64,000 bases of DNA from Deltaproteobacteria bacterium (GTDB lineage: Bacteria; Desulfobacterota; Binatia; Binatales; Binataceae), in NCBI GenBank assembly GCA_021799495.1, contig JAJZAI010000007.1:1-64000 (forward strand), in the 5' to 3' direction. The notes beneath the pieces were generated by a model that had not been told where the DNA came from, ran no database searches, and worked only from the letters and a program-made list of their open reading frames with translations. Below, piece after piece: positions 8,605 through 17,339 of this stretch. Position numbers and translations under genes: made by a program. Each line of letters opens with the position of its first letter. The first letter of the stretch is position 1.

Positions 8605-9048
8605 TTAGCGGCGGCGGAATATCGTGTCTGAGGATCGCGTCGTGAACGCGTACGCGCGTGGGCCGAAGTGTTTCAGATATTCGCGCAGCGTCTCCACGCC
8701 CACACCTGCGGCGAGGGGCGCGTCGGCGCCTCGCTCGAGCTGCCGCACGCGCCAATGGCCGGTATCGAGCCGAATCAATATCATCCGGTCGCGCCCGATC
8801 TGGGCGTTGCCGCGCTTGCCGAAGTGGCGCAACTCCAGACCGTACTCGCCCAGCAGATGGTCCCAGTAAACCCAACTCATCTGGAACACCTGCGGGCGTT
8901 CGGGCGCCATGTCGGTCGGCACCGAGAAACGTTCCATCAAAGCGCGCATCAGATTGCGCGCGTTCTCGACCTCGGTCGGCGACGATCCATGCTCGACGCT
9001 TACCGCCTTGAGCAAGCGGATTTTTCGCAGTGCATCGGAGAGGTTCAT
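8605..9048 (-). CDS. Hypothetical protein, DUF2786-like N-terminus
   Basis: A 147-residue protein from ATG 9048. The first 45 residues (DALRKIRLLKAVSVEHG, then EVENARNLMRALMERF) follow the DUF2786 pattern of two helices ending in a 'LM..f.v' motif. The rest carries a compact alpha/beta region with Trp and His residues and ends in an Arg tail. DUF2786 proteins have no established biochemical role that I can state. The gene stands alone on the edge of the AT-richer stretch that follows. The family assignment is tentative. Confidence 0.6.
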   Translation of the reverse strand: MNLSDALRKIRLLKAVSVEHGSSPTEVENARNLMRALMERFSVPTDMAPERPQVFQMSWVYWDHLLGEYGLELRHFGKRGNAQIGRDRMILIRLDTGHWRVRQLERGADAPLAAGVGVETLREYLKHFGPRAYAFTTRSSDTIFRRR

Positions 9049-9451
9049 GCTGTGCCGTCGCGTCTGTGTGAGAAAGCTTCCGCCTCGCGATTCGCCTAAT
9101 ACCGCCGTATACAGCCAGCGTTTCTACAACGCTGACGCATTTATAACAATAAAGATAAAACAGTCCAAACAAGAACCAAAAACTTTTCCAGGAATCGTTA
9201 AAAGATGCGCAGCGGTTATCCACATGCGCTTGATTGTCAGATTCGTCACGAATCCATCAGGATGAAATCTTTCACCCTAACAGAGCCATTTAATCCTAAA
9301 CAGTTTGGTTTTGTTTTAAGATGGCGTGCCTAAGCATGGACGCCGCCGGAATTGCATTAAAGCGACGCCTTCGCGCCGCTCAGGCGCCAGTGGAAGTGAA
9401 GATGACCACGGCGGACGCCCACAAGCGCCAGCCGCGTGATCGGATGCCGAA
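9049..9451. other. AT-richer intergenic stretch
   Basis: About 400 bp of clearly lower GC than the surroundings (for example the ATAACAATAAAGATAAAAC run near 9142) with no convincing gene. A 60-codon plus-strand frame at 9321-9503 exists but overlaps the secreted-protein gene and has no features. The stretch contains GCGCTTGATTGT at 9226-9237, which recurs at 12156-12167 on the far side of the three-gene island. It probably holds the promoter for the minus-strand gene at 9048. Confidence 0.4.
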
Positions 9452-9790
9452 CTACTTCACCTGTTCCCAATCGGCGTGCGCGCCTTCGGAATCCTGGTTT
9501 TGATCGTCGCTTGTGGATTCGCGGTCGCGCGGATTGGGATCGGTATAATCATGGATAATTTCGGTATGCGTGCCGCTGGAGCCGCCCGCTTGCGCGCCGG
9601 CCGGCGCAAGAGGATTCGGCGGACTGACGCGCAGGGCGCCAGCGCCCATCCCCGAGCCGGCCGCCGCGTTCAGCGTCGCGCCATATTCACCCATCGTTTG
9701 CGCGCGCGCGGCGGCTATCGGCCCGAGAACCAATGCCGCGCATCCGGCAACCACAGCGGCGGAATATCGCCATCCGTTCAGGCGTTTCAT
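9452..9790 (-). CDS. Small secreted protein
   Basis: A 112-residue protein starting at ATG 9790, with GGGAGG about 6 bases upstream. It begins MKRLNGWRYS followed by a hydrophobic stretch and an Ala-x-Ala site (AAARAQ), a clear signal peptide of about 32 residues. The mature part is short, rich in Gly, Ala, Asp and Glu and without predicted fold; it contains SGTHTEIIHDY and ends in an acidic, Gln-containing tail. No family recognised. A longer in-frame reading starts at 9883, but the signal peptide and ribosome site favour 9790. Confidence 0.6.
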   Translation of the reverse strand: MKRLNGWRYSAAVVAGCAALVLGPIAAARAQTMGEYGATLNAAAGSGMGAGALRVSPPNPLAPAGAQAGGSSGTHTEIIHDYTDPNPRDRESTSDDQNQDSEGAHADWEQVK

Positions 9791-10127
9791 TCGCGCTCCC
9801 TCCCCGCGAGCGTCACGCCGAAGCAAGCCGCGCGCATACGCTCGCCATTTCCCATCAAATAGCACCAAAACGTCCGACGTCATATATCATTCCGCGGCGG
9901 CGAAGCCGGCGGAAAACGCGCCACGCCGCCCAAGCACTATCATGCAAGCATTTCGCTGCGAATGGCTTTGTGATTATGCTCGCTGAAGGTGCTCAAGGAG
10001 GCGATCATTGATCATCTTCGATCAAGTCCTTCTCTCCATTGGGTGTCAATCGAAATGATCATGAAAAACTTTACTATATAAGTTCAATCGCATTCGTGGC
10101 AGGCGAATATTAAGATTCGACTGTCAT

Positions 10128-10580
10128 TTAATCTTGCTGTGGTGCTAGTCCCATCTTGGATGCTTCGTCGGGATCTAACTTGCCTACCTGCACAATATGC
10201 GTGTGTTGAGGGCTCGAACTACCGTCCCAAAAGGTGAGAAATTCGAGGCTGCCTTCTGCGGCAATATTAATACCCTCGAAACCGACCAGCAAATTTGCTT
10301 TGACAAAATTTACTGTCTCAGCGTGAATGCTCGGTGCTAAAGGATCTCGAGTCTCCTTGGGACCCGTGCGCACGGGAGTGACAATTGCGCTACCACGAAG
10401 TTCGATTTCCACTTTTGTCCCTGTACGAACTTGGCTCCATCGTTGGAAAAGGCATAACTTTGAAATTTTCGCTGGAAGTTGGACGAGAAGGAGCTTCTCG
10501 TCATAAAGTCCCATGAGGCTAATTTTGCGCCCGGTCTCCGACCTTATATCGTCACAGACGAAGCTGGCTTCGAGTTTCAT
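10128..10580 (-). CDS. DUF6941-like protein, third gene of island operon
   Basis: A 150-residue protein (MKLEASFVCDDIRSE). The start, the 'C-DD-R-E..GK.SL.G.Y' pattern in the first 25 residues and the beta-rich remainder resemble DUF6941, a family without known function. Base use is AT-richer than the genome average. Its start overlaps the end of the wHTH-like gene by 29 bp, so the two are probably translationally coupled. It is the last gene of a three-gene operon that looks horizontally acquired. What it binds or does cannot be seen from the sequence. Confidence 0.65.
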   Translation of the reverse strand: MKLEASFVCDDIRSETGRKISLMGLYDEKLLLVQLPAKISKLCLFQRWSQVRTGTKVEIELRGSAIVTPVRTGPKETRDPLAPSIHAETVNFVKANLLVGFEGINIAAEGSLEFLTFWDGSSSPQHTHIVQVGKLDPDEASKMGLAPQQD

Positions 10581-11124
10581 AAACTTGGCTCTGCGCAGCA
10601 GATGGCTGTTTTGGCAGGATATTGACCGAAGCGGAATTTTCGTCCGTCGCGCGGATCGCCTCTGGCGCGACCGTCTGGCCTCTGTCGCTCGCCTTGGCCG
10701 TCATCGTTACGGAGAATGAAGTACCGTTATTGGTGCGGCCTTCGACTAATGGAAGCAAACCGGCGTCCGTAGGAAAACGTACTGACTCGACGAGAGATGC
10801 CCCAACGGTAATTACCTGGCTAGCAGGAAGCTCGGAACGACCGAATCTATCCTCAAGCAGCCGCATCAAATCGATCGCGGCCGGCCGGGCGACAAAATTC
10901 CGCCCTTTTCGATTCACAAGTTGGAGTTCTCCTAAACGTACCAAACGATCTTTCATCTCTTGTGGCGACGCTGCATAGTCCCGGCAGAGGTCTTCGACTG
11001 ATCTCGGAGATTCTGCTTTGGTTAGGATGTATAGTACCGTGAACGTATCGTCACGGGAAAAAACTTTGAAAAACCGCTGAAGAATATCTGGCCTCGTCGA
11101 CGCTGGCGGCAGGGTAGTTTCCAT
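10552..11124 (-). CDS. Winged-helix-like protein, second gene of island operon
   Basis: A 190-residue protein. Residues 10-85 read as a winged helix-turn-helix: FSRDDTFTVLYILTKAESPRSVEDL, then EMKDRLVRLGELQLVNRKGRNF, with the wing after 'RLGELQLV'. The following 50 residues (VGASLVESVRFP to NGTSFSVTMTAK) look like a small beta domain, and the tail is Ser/Gln-rich. It may be a DNA-binding regulator of the operon or an effector subunit; I cannot decide. It starts 3 bp after the stop of the upstream gene and overlaps the downstream one by 29 bp, so the three are one transcription unit. Confidence 0.65.
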   Translation of the reverse strand: METTLPPASTRPDILQRFFKVFSRDDTFTVLYILTKAESPRSVEDLCRDYAASPQEMKDRLVRLGELQLVNRKGRNFVARPAAIDLMRLLEDRFGRSELPASQVITVGASLVESVRFPTDAGLLPLVEGRTNNGTSFSVTMTAKASDRGQTVAPEAIRATDENSASVNILPKQPSAAQSQVYETRSQLRL

Positions 11125-11127
11125 AAT

Positions 11128-11916
11128 TCAAAGTCTCCGGCTTTTTATGGGCGCCTGGCGCCTCAACAGCGCAATTTCCTCTTCGATGGCCATCTGGAGA
11201 AATCTCTTATCATTCACGAAATCGACGGAAGCGAGCGTGATGCAACAGGCATCAACGTGTTTATCGGTAAAAAACGCTGACTTCCCGCCGGCCGCATTGA
11301 TGTAGCGACGCACTCCTTCGATAAATTTGCCCTTGGCGGCAAGGGGAAGCCAGAGAAGCAGCTTCTCGCCCAATATCGGACCAAACTCATGGGCCTCTCC
11401 CATCGGTCCATAGTCGGTTGCAAGAATAACGACAGCATCCATGTCTCTCACTTGCAGCAACTCGAGGAGATTTGACGGGGCTGGATGGTTCCGCGAAACC
11501 AAATCCTCACTGAAATATGCGAAATGGCCATCGGACTTTAGCGCGGCTTTTATCTGCTTCCGCTTCTCGGCGAACCTTGCCTGTGATCCTGTAGCTTCGG
11601 GCGTGGGACCCCAAACTAGCACGTGCAATTTGCGCTCCGCAGCTTCGCTCAGCGCTATTACTTCAAGATGGCGCGCAAAGTCTACCTCGCTGCGGCGAGG
11701 GCCTCCAGCCGGATTCAGAATCAACGGCTTCCGTTGGGCTTTTCCGCAGGTGCCGCAAATTGGATACCTTGGCGACAAAAGCTCGCGAAATTCTAACGTC
11801 CCGGCTGCCCTTGTATCTTTCGCGCAATACGAGCACTTCAAATCGTATGCGCGGAAAAACCGCCCTCCCTGGTGTTTACGCCCGCAATTACCGACTCCAT
11901 TGTGCATCCGTAGCAC
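11128..11916 (-). CDS. Zinc-ribbon protein with TIR/nucleoside-deoxyribosyltransferase-like domain, first gene of island operon
   Basis: A 262-residue protein read from GTG 11916 (ATG at 11907 is the alternative). Residues up to about 75 hold two Cys pairs, CSYC and CGTC, plus an extra CGRKH near the start, i.e. a zinc ribbon. From about residue 95 an alpha/beta domain begins with the strand HVLVWGP, continues with KRKQIKAALKSDGHFAYFSEDL, then MDAVVILATDYGPMGEAHEF and GEKLLLWLP. This layout resembles TIR-like and nucleoside 2-deoxyribosyltransferase-like folds, where the Glu in 'G..E..E.G' is the catalytic residue. That suggests a nucleotide- or NAD-processing effector, but it is inference. 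The gene heads a compact operon of foreign-looking base composition. Confidence 0.65.
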   Translation of the reverse strand: MLRMHNGVGNCGRKHQGGRFFRAYDLKCSYCAKDTRAAGTLEFRELLSPRYPICGTCGKAQRKPLILNPAGGPRRSEVDFARHLEVIALSEAAERKLHVLVWGPTPEATGSQARFAEKRKQIKAALKSDGHFAYFSEDLVSRNHPAPSNLLELLQVRDMDAVVILATDYGPMGEAHEFGPILGEKLLLWLPLAAKGKFIEGVRRYINAAGGKSAFFTDKHVDACCITLASVDFVNDKRFLQMAIEEEIALLRRQAPIKSRRL

Positions 11917-12453
11917 TATTTGATTCGGGTCGCTAGCGAACGTGAGCCTGCTGTGTCACAAATCTTGAGATCGAGGAGCTTCTATTGAGCGGTTTCGCAC
12001 GCTGGCGGGTTTCATAACGCTCACGACAGGAGAATGGACTGGGGAACGTTATCTTTGCAGCCCATGCGCCGATATCGCTCCGATTTGGCCGGAAGATAAG
12101 GGTGAAATTTTTCACAAACATTGATCGCGCAAAATTTTCGACGCCACTAATTTCAGCGCTTGATTGTTATAACCGACTTAAACATCGCTTCTTCGCGACT
12201 AGCCCTAAGCAACCGAGGGTAAAAACGAGAACGGGAACGTCATAGCGACGTATCCGAACTGCCCTTGGTTCGTAGTCGCAGCTTTCGGGTCTCTATCGAA
12301 GGTTCATGATTGCCCCGCATCGACCTTAGTCGCTTCAACGCCAAAAATGAGCCAGCCCGAACCCATATTCGACAGCTTTCGATCTCCGTGCCGCAGGTGG
12401 TCAAATCAATCCAATCTGCTTCTAAACATTTGAATTTATTGATATTTCCCAGG
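11917..12453. other. AT-richer intergenic stretch upstream of the island operon
   Basis: About 540 bp between the first island gene and moaA. A 62-codon minus-strand frame (11933-12121) has no recognisable features and I do not call it. GCGCTTGATTGT at 12156-12167 repeats the 12-mer at 9226. The stretch must contain the promoter of the minus-strand island operon, but no clear -35/-10 pair stands out. The moaA stop is at 12454. Confidence 0.4.
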
Positions 12454-13452
12454 TCAGCCGCCGATTTGGTACATCGAGCGGTCGCGCGTCGAGCGCCCCT
12501 CCAGCAGATGATGGCCGGTGGGCTTGATCGCGACCGCCCTGGCGAGAATCCCTGCGACCGCCGCGATACCGCCGTCGCCGTTGCCCGAACGCAACGCGGC
12601 GCGTACGTCGAGTTCGTCGTCGTTGAGCAGGCACAGATGGAATTTGCCGTCCGCCGTCAGCCGCATCCGGTTGCACGATCCGCAATACGGCTCGCTGACC
12701 GGGCTGATAAAGCCGATCACGCCCGGCGCGTCCGCGAGCCGATAGTTGCGCGCCTCGTCCGCCGGATTGGCCGAGGGCAATTCGGCCAGCGCGCCCAACT
12801 CCGCTTCGATACGCCGGCGAGTCTCGATATTCGACACGTAGCGCTTGATTGAGAGCGACGCGCACTCGCCGCCGCCGAGCGGCATCAGTTCGATGAATCT
12901 GACGTGCCACTGCCGCTCCAGAGTCAGCCGCGCGAGGTCGATAACGTCGCCCTCGTTGTAGCCTGCGGCGACCACCGCATTGAGCTTGATCGGCGTAAGC
13001 CCGGCCGCTTCCGCCGCCATCACGCCGCGCCAGATCCGATCGAACGCGCCCCAGCGCATCTGGCGCTCGACCGTCGCGGGATTGAGCGAATCGAGATGCA
13101 CATTGATGCGGGCGAGGCCGGCGGCCTTGAGCGGCGCGGCCAGCTTGTCGAGCATCAGCGCGTTGGTCGTCAGCGCCAGCTCGCCAACGCCGGGCACGGC
13201 GGCCAGCCGCGCGACGATTTCGAGCAGGTCGAGGCGCAGGGTGGGTTCGCCTCCGGTCAGGCGGAACTTGCGAAAGCCGATCGATACGGCGGCGCGGACC
13301 ACCCGTTCGATCTCCTTGGGCGTGAGCAATTCAGGATTGGGCAGGAAGCGCAGGCCTTCGAGCGGCATGCAATAGACGCATCTCAGGTTGCATCGATCGG
13401 TGATCGAAATGCGCAAATAGTCGATTTCGCGATTGAAAGAATCCCGTGGCAT
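12454..13452 (-). CDS. moaA: GTP 3',8-cyclase MoaA
   Basis: This radical-SAM enzyme makes the first committed step of molybdenum cofactor biosynthesis, turning GTP into 3',8-cyclo-GTP for MoaC. It has 332 residues, as usual. The N-terminal SAM cluster is CNLRCVYC (Cys21, 25, 28), and the C-terminal substrate-side cluster is YCGSCNR followed by HLCLL (Cys257, 260, 274). FRLTGGEP near 63-70 is the SAM-binding motif. The protein ends in Gly-Gly, as required for the active-site tail of MoaA. No other moa gene is adjacent, but two MOSC proteins and a CinA/MoCF-fold protein lie elsewhere in the window. A palindrome at 13530 may control it. Confidence 0.96.
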   Translation of the reverse strand: MPRDSFNREIDYLRISITDRCNLRCVYCMPLEGLRFLPNPELLTPKEIERVVRAAVSIGFRKFRLTGGEPTLRLDLLEIVARLAAVPGVGELALTTNALMLDKLAAPLKAAGLARINVHLDSLNPATVERQMRWGAFDRIWRGVMAAEAAGLTPIKLNAVVAAGYNEGDVIDLARLTLERQWHVRFIELMPLGGGECASLSIKRYVSNIETRRRIEAELGALAELPSANPADEARNYRLADAPGVIGFISPVSEPYCGSCNRMRLTADGKFHLCLLNDDELDVRAALRSGNGDGGIAAVAGILARAVAIKPTGHHLLEGRSTRDRSMYQIGG

Positions 13453-13529
13453 CGTTGCCGCCGCGGCGCCGGCGGAAAGCCCGCCCGGATTGGCGCGGCG
13501 ACGGATGAACGCGCCGGCGCGCGGTCACT

Positions 13530-13547
13530 TGACGATTCTAATCGTCA
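13530..13547. promoter_or_regulatory. Perfect 8-bp inverted repeat upstream of moaA
   Basis: TGACGATT and AATCGTCA flank a CT centre, making an 18-bp palindrome about 80 bp upstream of the moaA start. Size and symmetry fit a dimeric repressor site. The rest of the 300-bp gap between moaA and the small gene at 13755 (13453-13754) shows no gene; it includes GTTACAA repeats at about 13559 and 13633. Confidence 0.4.
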
Positions 13548-13754
13548 CAAACACGGCGTTACAACCTGCTGACCAACTGGTCGGGCGCACTGCTGACGAT
13601 CCTCGCCCGCGCTTCGCAGACGCGCATCAAGCTGTTACAATTTCGTGAAACTATTCACGGCGCGCGGGCTTTCAGGCTCGCGGCCATGCGCGAACGGAGC
13701 CGGATGCGGCGCGTGCGCGGATGGCGGCCGAAAGTATCGAAGGGGTCATCCGGG

Positions 13755-13961
13755 ATGCTTGCAAAGATGGCATTGGCGTTGAGCCTCGGCGCGCTCGCGG
13801 CATACGCGATCGGGCGGATGCTGGAGGATGAGGATGAAGCGATGATTACCCGCGCCACCGAAGAGCGGCTCGCGGCTTTGCGCCGCCATCTGTTTCGCGA
13901 CGAACCGGAGCAGGGACTGGCCCTGGCGCGGATCGATTCGGCGAACGTTGCGGCGCGCTGA
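13755..13961 (+). CDS. Small membrane-anchored hypothetical protein, 68 aa
   Basis: From ATG 13755 the product starts MLAKMALALSLGALAAYAIGRML, a single hydrophobic segment, followed by an acidic EDEDEA stretch and a charged helix. A longer frame from 13686 adds an Arg-rich segment and is less likely. The stop lies 3 bp before the GTG of the large RND protein, so the two are probably cotranscribed and coupled. No family recognised; the layout suits a small membrane partner of the transporter, but that is inference. Confidence 0.5.
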   Translation: MLAKMALALSLGALAAYAIGRMLEDEDEAMITRATEERLAALRRHLFRDEPEQGLALARIDSANVAAR

Positions 13962-13964
13962 TTC

Positions 13965-16835
13965 GTGAGGCCGAGCAAACCCATCCAGAACCGGCAGAAC
14001 CTGCGCCAGATGAATCGAAATTCGAGCGAGCCCCGAGGCGCGAGGGCGGCGAATACCCTTCGCTACCGCGCGTTCGGCGCGCTGGCGCGGCTGGCTTTGC
14101 GCCGGCCATGGACCATAATCGCGCTCGCCGGGGCGCTCGCGGCGGCTTGCGTGCTCTACACCCGGGCGCGGCTCGAATTTCGCACGGGCCAGGATGATCT
14201 GGTCACGGCCACCAATCGCGCGAGCCGCGACTATTTGCGCTACACCGGCGAATTCCCCGACCTCGACGGCCTGATCGTCGTAATTCGCACCGCGCCCGAT
14301 CCGGCGCGCGCCGAACGTTTCGCGGATCGCCTGGCCGCGCGGCTCAAGGCGGACAAAGTCAACGTCCACAGCGTTCTTTATCGTCTCGATCCGGCCACGC
14401 TCGGCGGCGACGGGCTGCTCTACATGAGCCGCGGCGATCTGGGCCGGATGGCGGACCGGCTGGGCGCGGCCGCGCCGATGCTGGCCGCGTACGCGGCGCA
14501 TCCGGAGCTTGCGACCGTTATCGCGATGGCGAACCAGGAGCTCGACACGGCCGCGCGGCATGCGGTCGCCGGAAGTTCGAGCGCGTCCCCGGCTCATCAG
14601 CCTCAATCAAATGAGCCGGCCGGCAGCCTGATTTTCCTGCAAAGCGTGTTGCGCGGGATGCTGGCGGACCAGAGCGCCGCAGCGACGTCGCTTTTTTCGG
14701 CCCTCAATCCGGGCGAAGATCGTGACGGAATCGACGACGGGTATCTCGCTTCCGACAACGGCAAATACCTGCTGATGAACGTCGCGCCGGCCGATGGCGC
14801 CGCGAACGGCCCGGATCCGGTCGATGCGATTCAGGCCGACCTCGACGCGGTGCGCGCGGAATTTCCCGGCGTGGACGCCGGGATGACCGGAGGTCCGGCG
14901 CTGGCGCGCGCGGAAGCGGCGACGACGCAGCATGACATGACCATCGGCTCGATCGTCGCCGTCACCAGCAACGTCGCTTTGATCGTAATTCCGTTCCGCG
15001 GGATTATCGCGCCATTTTTCGCGATCGTCGCGCTGCTGACCGGCGTGGCGTGGTCGTTCGGCTTCACCACCCTCGCCGTCGGCCATCTGAATTTACTCTC
15101 GGCGGTTTTCACCAGCGTGCTTGCGGGAATCGGCATCAATTTTCCGATCCATCTGATGGCCCGCTATGACGAGGCGCGCGCGCGCGGTGCCGCGATGCCC
15201 GAAGCGATCGAACTGGCGGTGGTCAACACTGGCGCCGGCGTCTTTTCGTCGGCTTGCATCATGGCGCTGGCCTTCCTGATGCCGATGTTCACCGACTTTC
15301 GCGGCATCGCGGAACTGGGACTGGTCTCGGCGGCGGGACTGTTCATGTGCCTGATCTCGGCGTTGCTGGTCTTTCCAGCCTTTCTGGCGATCCGCGATCG
15401 GCGCCGGGCGCCGATCGCGAAGCCCGCGCTCAAGTCGGCGCGCGCCCCGCGCCGGACGACGCTCGAGCGGATTTTCGCGAAGCCTGCGTGGATCGTCGCG
15501 GTGAGCGCGGCGCTGACGATCGCCGCATTCGCCGCGGCGCCACGGGTCCATTTCGATCAGAACGTGCTCAAATTGCAGGCGAGCGACGCCGAAGCGGTGC
15601 GCTTCGAAAATATCCTCATGCGCGATTCGGGCCGCTCGTCGTGGTTCGCCGTATCTTTGGCGAAAACGACGGCCGAGGCCGATCGCAAAGCCGCGGCCTT
15701 CCGCCGCCTGCCCGAGGTTTCCGACGTTCAGACCATCACGAGCTATATCCCCGCGCATCAGGCGGAAAAGCAGGCGCTAATCGCGCGGCTCGCCGCGGCG
15801 CTCGGCTCGATTACGGTGGCTCCCGCGCGGCCTGCCGATCCGGGCGCGCTGATGGCGCAACTGGAAGAACTTGCGGCGCGGCTTGGCGCCATGAGTCGTT
15901 TCGATTCCACCGGCGCCGTGACCGAAACCGAAAAGCTCGCGCGTGACGCGATCGCGCGGCTGCGGACCGATCCGCACGCCTTCGACGTTTACGCCGCGGC
16001 ACTGCGCGCGAATCTGGCCGGCGAGCTCGCGCGCCTGAATACGCAGTTGCATCCCCACGCGATCGACGAGCACAACCTGCCGAAACTGCTGCGCGAACGC
16101 TTTATCGGCAAAACCGGCCTTTATCTGGTGCAGATTTACCCGAAGGGCGACATCTGGGACGACGCGCCGCTGAGCCGGTTCGTCGCGGCGGTGCGCACGA
16201 TCGATCCCGACGTTACCGGCCCGCCCGTGCAGACTTACAATCTCGCGACGATCATGCGCCGCGGCTACGAACGCGCCGCGGTGCTCGCGCTGATCGCGGT
16301 GTTCGTCTTCGTCTTCGCCGATTTCCGCAGCCTGCGCGACACGCTGCTCGCGACCGTGCCGCTGATTTTCGGCGGCGCATGGCTGATCGAAGCTATGGGC
16401 CTGCTCGGATGGGAGTTCAATCTCGCCAACCTGTTCGCCGTGCCGATCATAATCGGAATGGGCGTGGACAACGGCGTCAATATGCTTTACCGCTGGCGCG
16501 AGGAGCGCGACAAATCATCGCTGATTCTGACCCGCGCGGTCGGCAAATCGGTGACGATCTGCTCGCTCACGACGATCGCCGCGTTCGCCGCGCTGATTCC
16601 GGCGCGCCATCGCGGAATCTCCAGCCTCGGCTGGGTGTTGAGCCTGGGCGTATCGCTGATCCTGCTCGCGACGCTGATCGTGCTGCCGGCGCTGTTCGAA
16701 CTGATCGGAGCGCGGACCAAACCGGCGCCGCGCGCCGCCGAAAGTCCCGCGCCGCTCATTCCGGAAATCGTCGAGAGCGAGCCGGAACCCGCACGGCCGG
16801 AACCGCCGCGCGCCACCGGCACCGGCGGCCTCTGA
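13965..16835 (+). CDS. RND-superfamily (MMPL/HpnN-like) lipid exporter
   Basis: A 956-residue inner-membrane protein with the doubled RND layout: one N-terminal membrane helix (about residues 50-66), a large periplasmic loop, five membrane helices (about 320-470), then a second half repeating the pattern and ending with helices around ADFRSLRDT, FGGAWLIEAM, IIIGMGVDNGVNM and LGVSLILLATLIVLP. The fit is best to the hopanoid-transporter (HpnN) branch of MMPL proteins, which move lipids to the outer membrane; hopanoid genes are not in the window, so the substrate is open. The start is GTG 13965; ATG 14010 is an alternative. The C-terminus is a Pro/Glu-rich cytosolic tail. It is coupled to the small gene just upstream. 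Confidence 0.85.
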   Translation: MRPSKPIQNRQNLRQMNRNSSEPRGARAANTLRYRAFGALARLALRRPWTIIALAGALAAACVLYTRARLEFRTGQDDLVTATNRASRDYLRYTGEFPDLDGLIVVIRTAPDPARAERFADRLAARLKADKVNVHSVLYRLDPATLGGDGLLYMSRGDLGRMADRLGAAAPMLAAYAAHPELATVIAMANQELDTAARHAVAGSSSASPAHQPQSNEPAGSLIFLQSVLRGMLADQSAAATSLFSALNPGEDRDGIDDGYLASDNGKYLLMNVAPADGAANGPDPVDAIQADLDAVRAEFPGVDAGMTGGPALARAEAATTQHDMTIGSIVAVTSNVALIVIPFRGIIAPFFAIVALLTGVAWSFGFTTLAVGHLNLLSAVFTSVLAGIGINFPIHLMARYDEARARGAAMPEAIELAVVNTGAGVFSSACIMALAFLMPMFTDFRGIAELGLVSAAGLFMCLISALLVFPAFLAIRDRRRAPIAKPALKSARAPRRTTLERIFAKPAWIVAVSAALTIAAFAAAPRVHFDQNVLKLQASDAEAVRFENILMRDSGRSSWFAVSLAKTTAEADRKAAAFRRLPEVSDVQTITSYIPAHQAEKQALIARLAAALGSITVAPARPADPGALMAQLEELAARLGAMSRFDSTGAVTETEKLARDAIARLRTDPHAFDVYAAALRANLAGELARLNTQLHPHAIDEHNLPKLLRERFIGKTGLYLVQIYPKGDIWDDAPLSRFVAAVRTIDPDVTGPPVQTYNLATIMRRGYERAAVLALIAVFVFVFADFRSLRDTLLATVPLIFGGAWLIEAMGLLGWEFNLANLFAVPIIIGMGVDNGVNMLYRWREERDKSSLILTRAVGKSVTICSLTTIAAFAALIPARHRGISSLGWVLSLGVSLILLATLIVLPALFELIGARTKPAPRAAESPAPLIPEIVESEPEPARPEPPRATGTGGL

Positions 16836-16880
16836 CCGCGCCGGAATTTGCGTAAGGATCGCGAGGACGCCGCCGCGGCG

Positions 16881-16908
16881 CGATAGTTGCGCTTTATTGC
16901 AACTATCG
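16881..16908. terminator. Hairpin between convergent genes
   Basis: CGATAGTTGC (16881-16890) pairs perfectly with GCAACTATCG (16899-16908) around the 8-nt loop GCTTTATT. It lies between the convergent ends of the RND gene (16835) and the DUF35 gene (16938), where a shared terminator is expected. There is no strong T-run on either side, so termination is uncertain. Confidence 0.4.
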
Positions 16909-16937
16909 TGATGCGGCGGGCCGATCGCGCGCGCGCT

Positions 16938-17339
16938 TCAGACGGGTTTGAATTTGACCAGCGTATGCTCCGGCGTGACGTCGTCGAACGCGACCGTCAC
17001 CGGCATCCCAATCTTTATCTTCTCCGGCTCCGCCATCAGGTTCGTCGTCATCCGCGGCCCTTCATCCAACTCGACGATCGCCAGCACATACGGACCGTCG
17101 GCGAAAGCGCGGCTCGAAGCGCGGCGCACGACGGTGTAGCTGTACAGCTTGCCCCGGCCGCTCACGTTGCGCCATTCGAGGTTTTCGGACAGGCAATGCG
17201 GGCATCGCGGACGCGGATAATAAATGAATGCGCCGCATCCGCCGCACTTCTGAAGTTTCAATTCATGGCGCCGCACGGCATCCCAGTACGGAGCGCTGAC
17301 CGGCGACGGTTTCGGCAGGGGTTTATGATATTCGCTCAT
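16938..17339 (-). CDS. DUF35 zinc-ribbon/OB-fold acyl-CoA-associated protein
   Basis: A 133-residue DUF35 protein. An N-terminal helix (YWDAVRRHELKLQKC) leads into a zinc ribbon with Cys32, 35, 46 and 49 (CGGC, CPHC), followed by the OB-fold (GRGKLYSYTVV to VTVAFDDVTPEHTLVKFKP). Such proteins bind thiolase-like partners and channel acyl-CoA; in steroid-degrading bacteria DUF35 domains complex with Ltp-type aldolases. Its ATG overlaps the stop of the upstream thiolase-like gene (ATGA), a tight operon that supports a physical complex of the two products. Confidence 0.9.
   Translation of the reverse strand: MSEYHKPLPKPSPVSAPYWDAVRRHELKLQKCGGCGAFIYYPRPRCPHCLSENLEWRNVSGRGKLYSYTVVRRASSRAFADGPYVLAIVELDEGPRMTTNLMAEPEKIKIGMPVTVAFDDVTPEHTLVKFKPV

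Noticed and set aside
8474-9223. Alternative minus-strand frame overlapping the 8605 gene
   Set aside because: The DUF2786-like frame has better composition and motif support.
9321-9503. 60-codon plus-strand open frame
   Set aside because: Overlaps the secreted-protein gene, no ribosome site or features.
11933-12121. 62-codon minus-strand open frame near the island
   Set aside because: No motif, and base composition only; not enough to call.
9226-12167. 12-bp direct repeat GCGCTTGATTGT flanking the AT-rich island as an attachment site
   Set aside because: Twelve bases is short for att sites, and no integrase or tRNA is adjacent; chance cannot be excluded.
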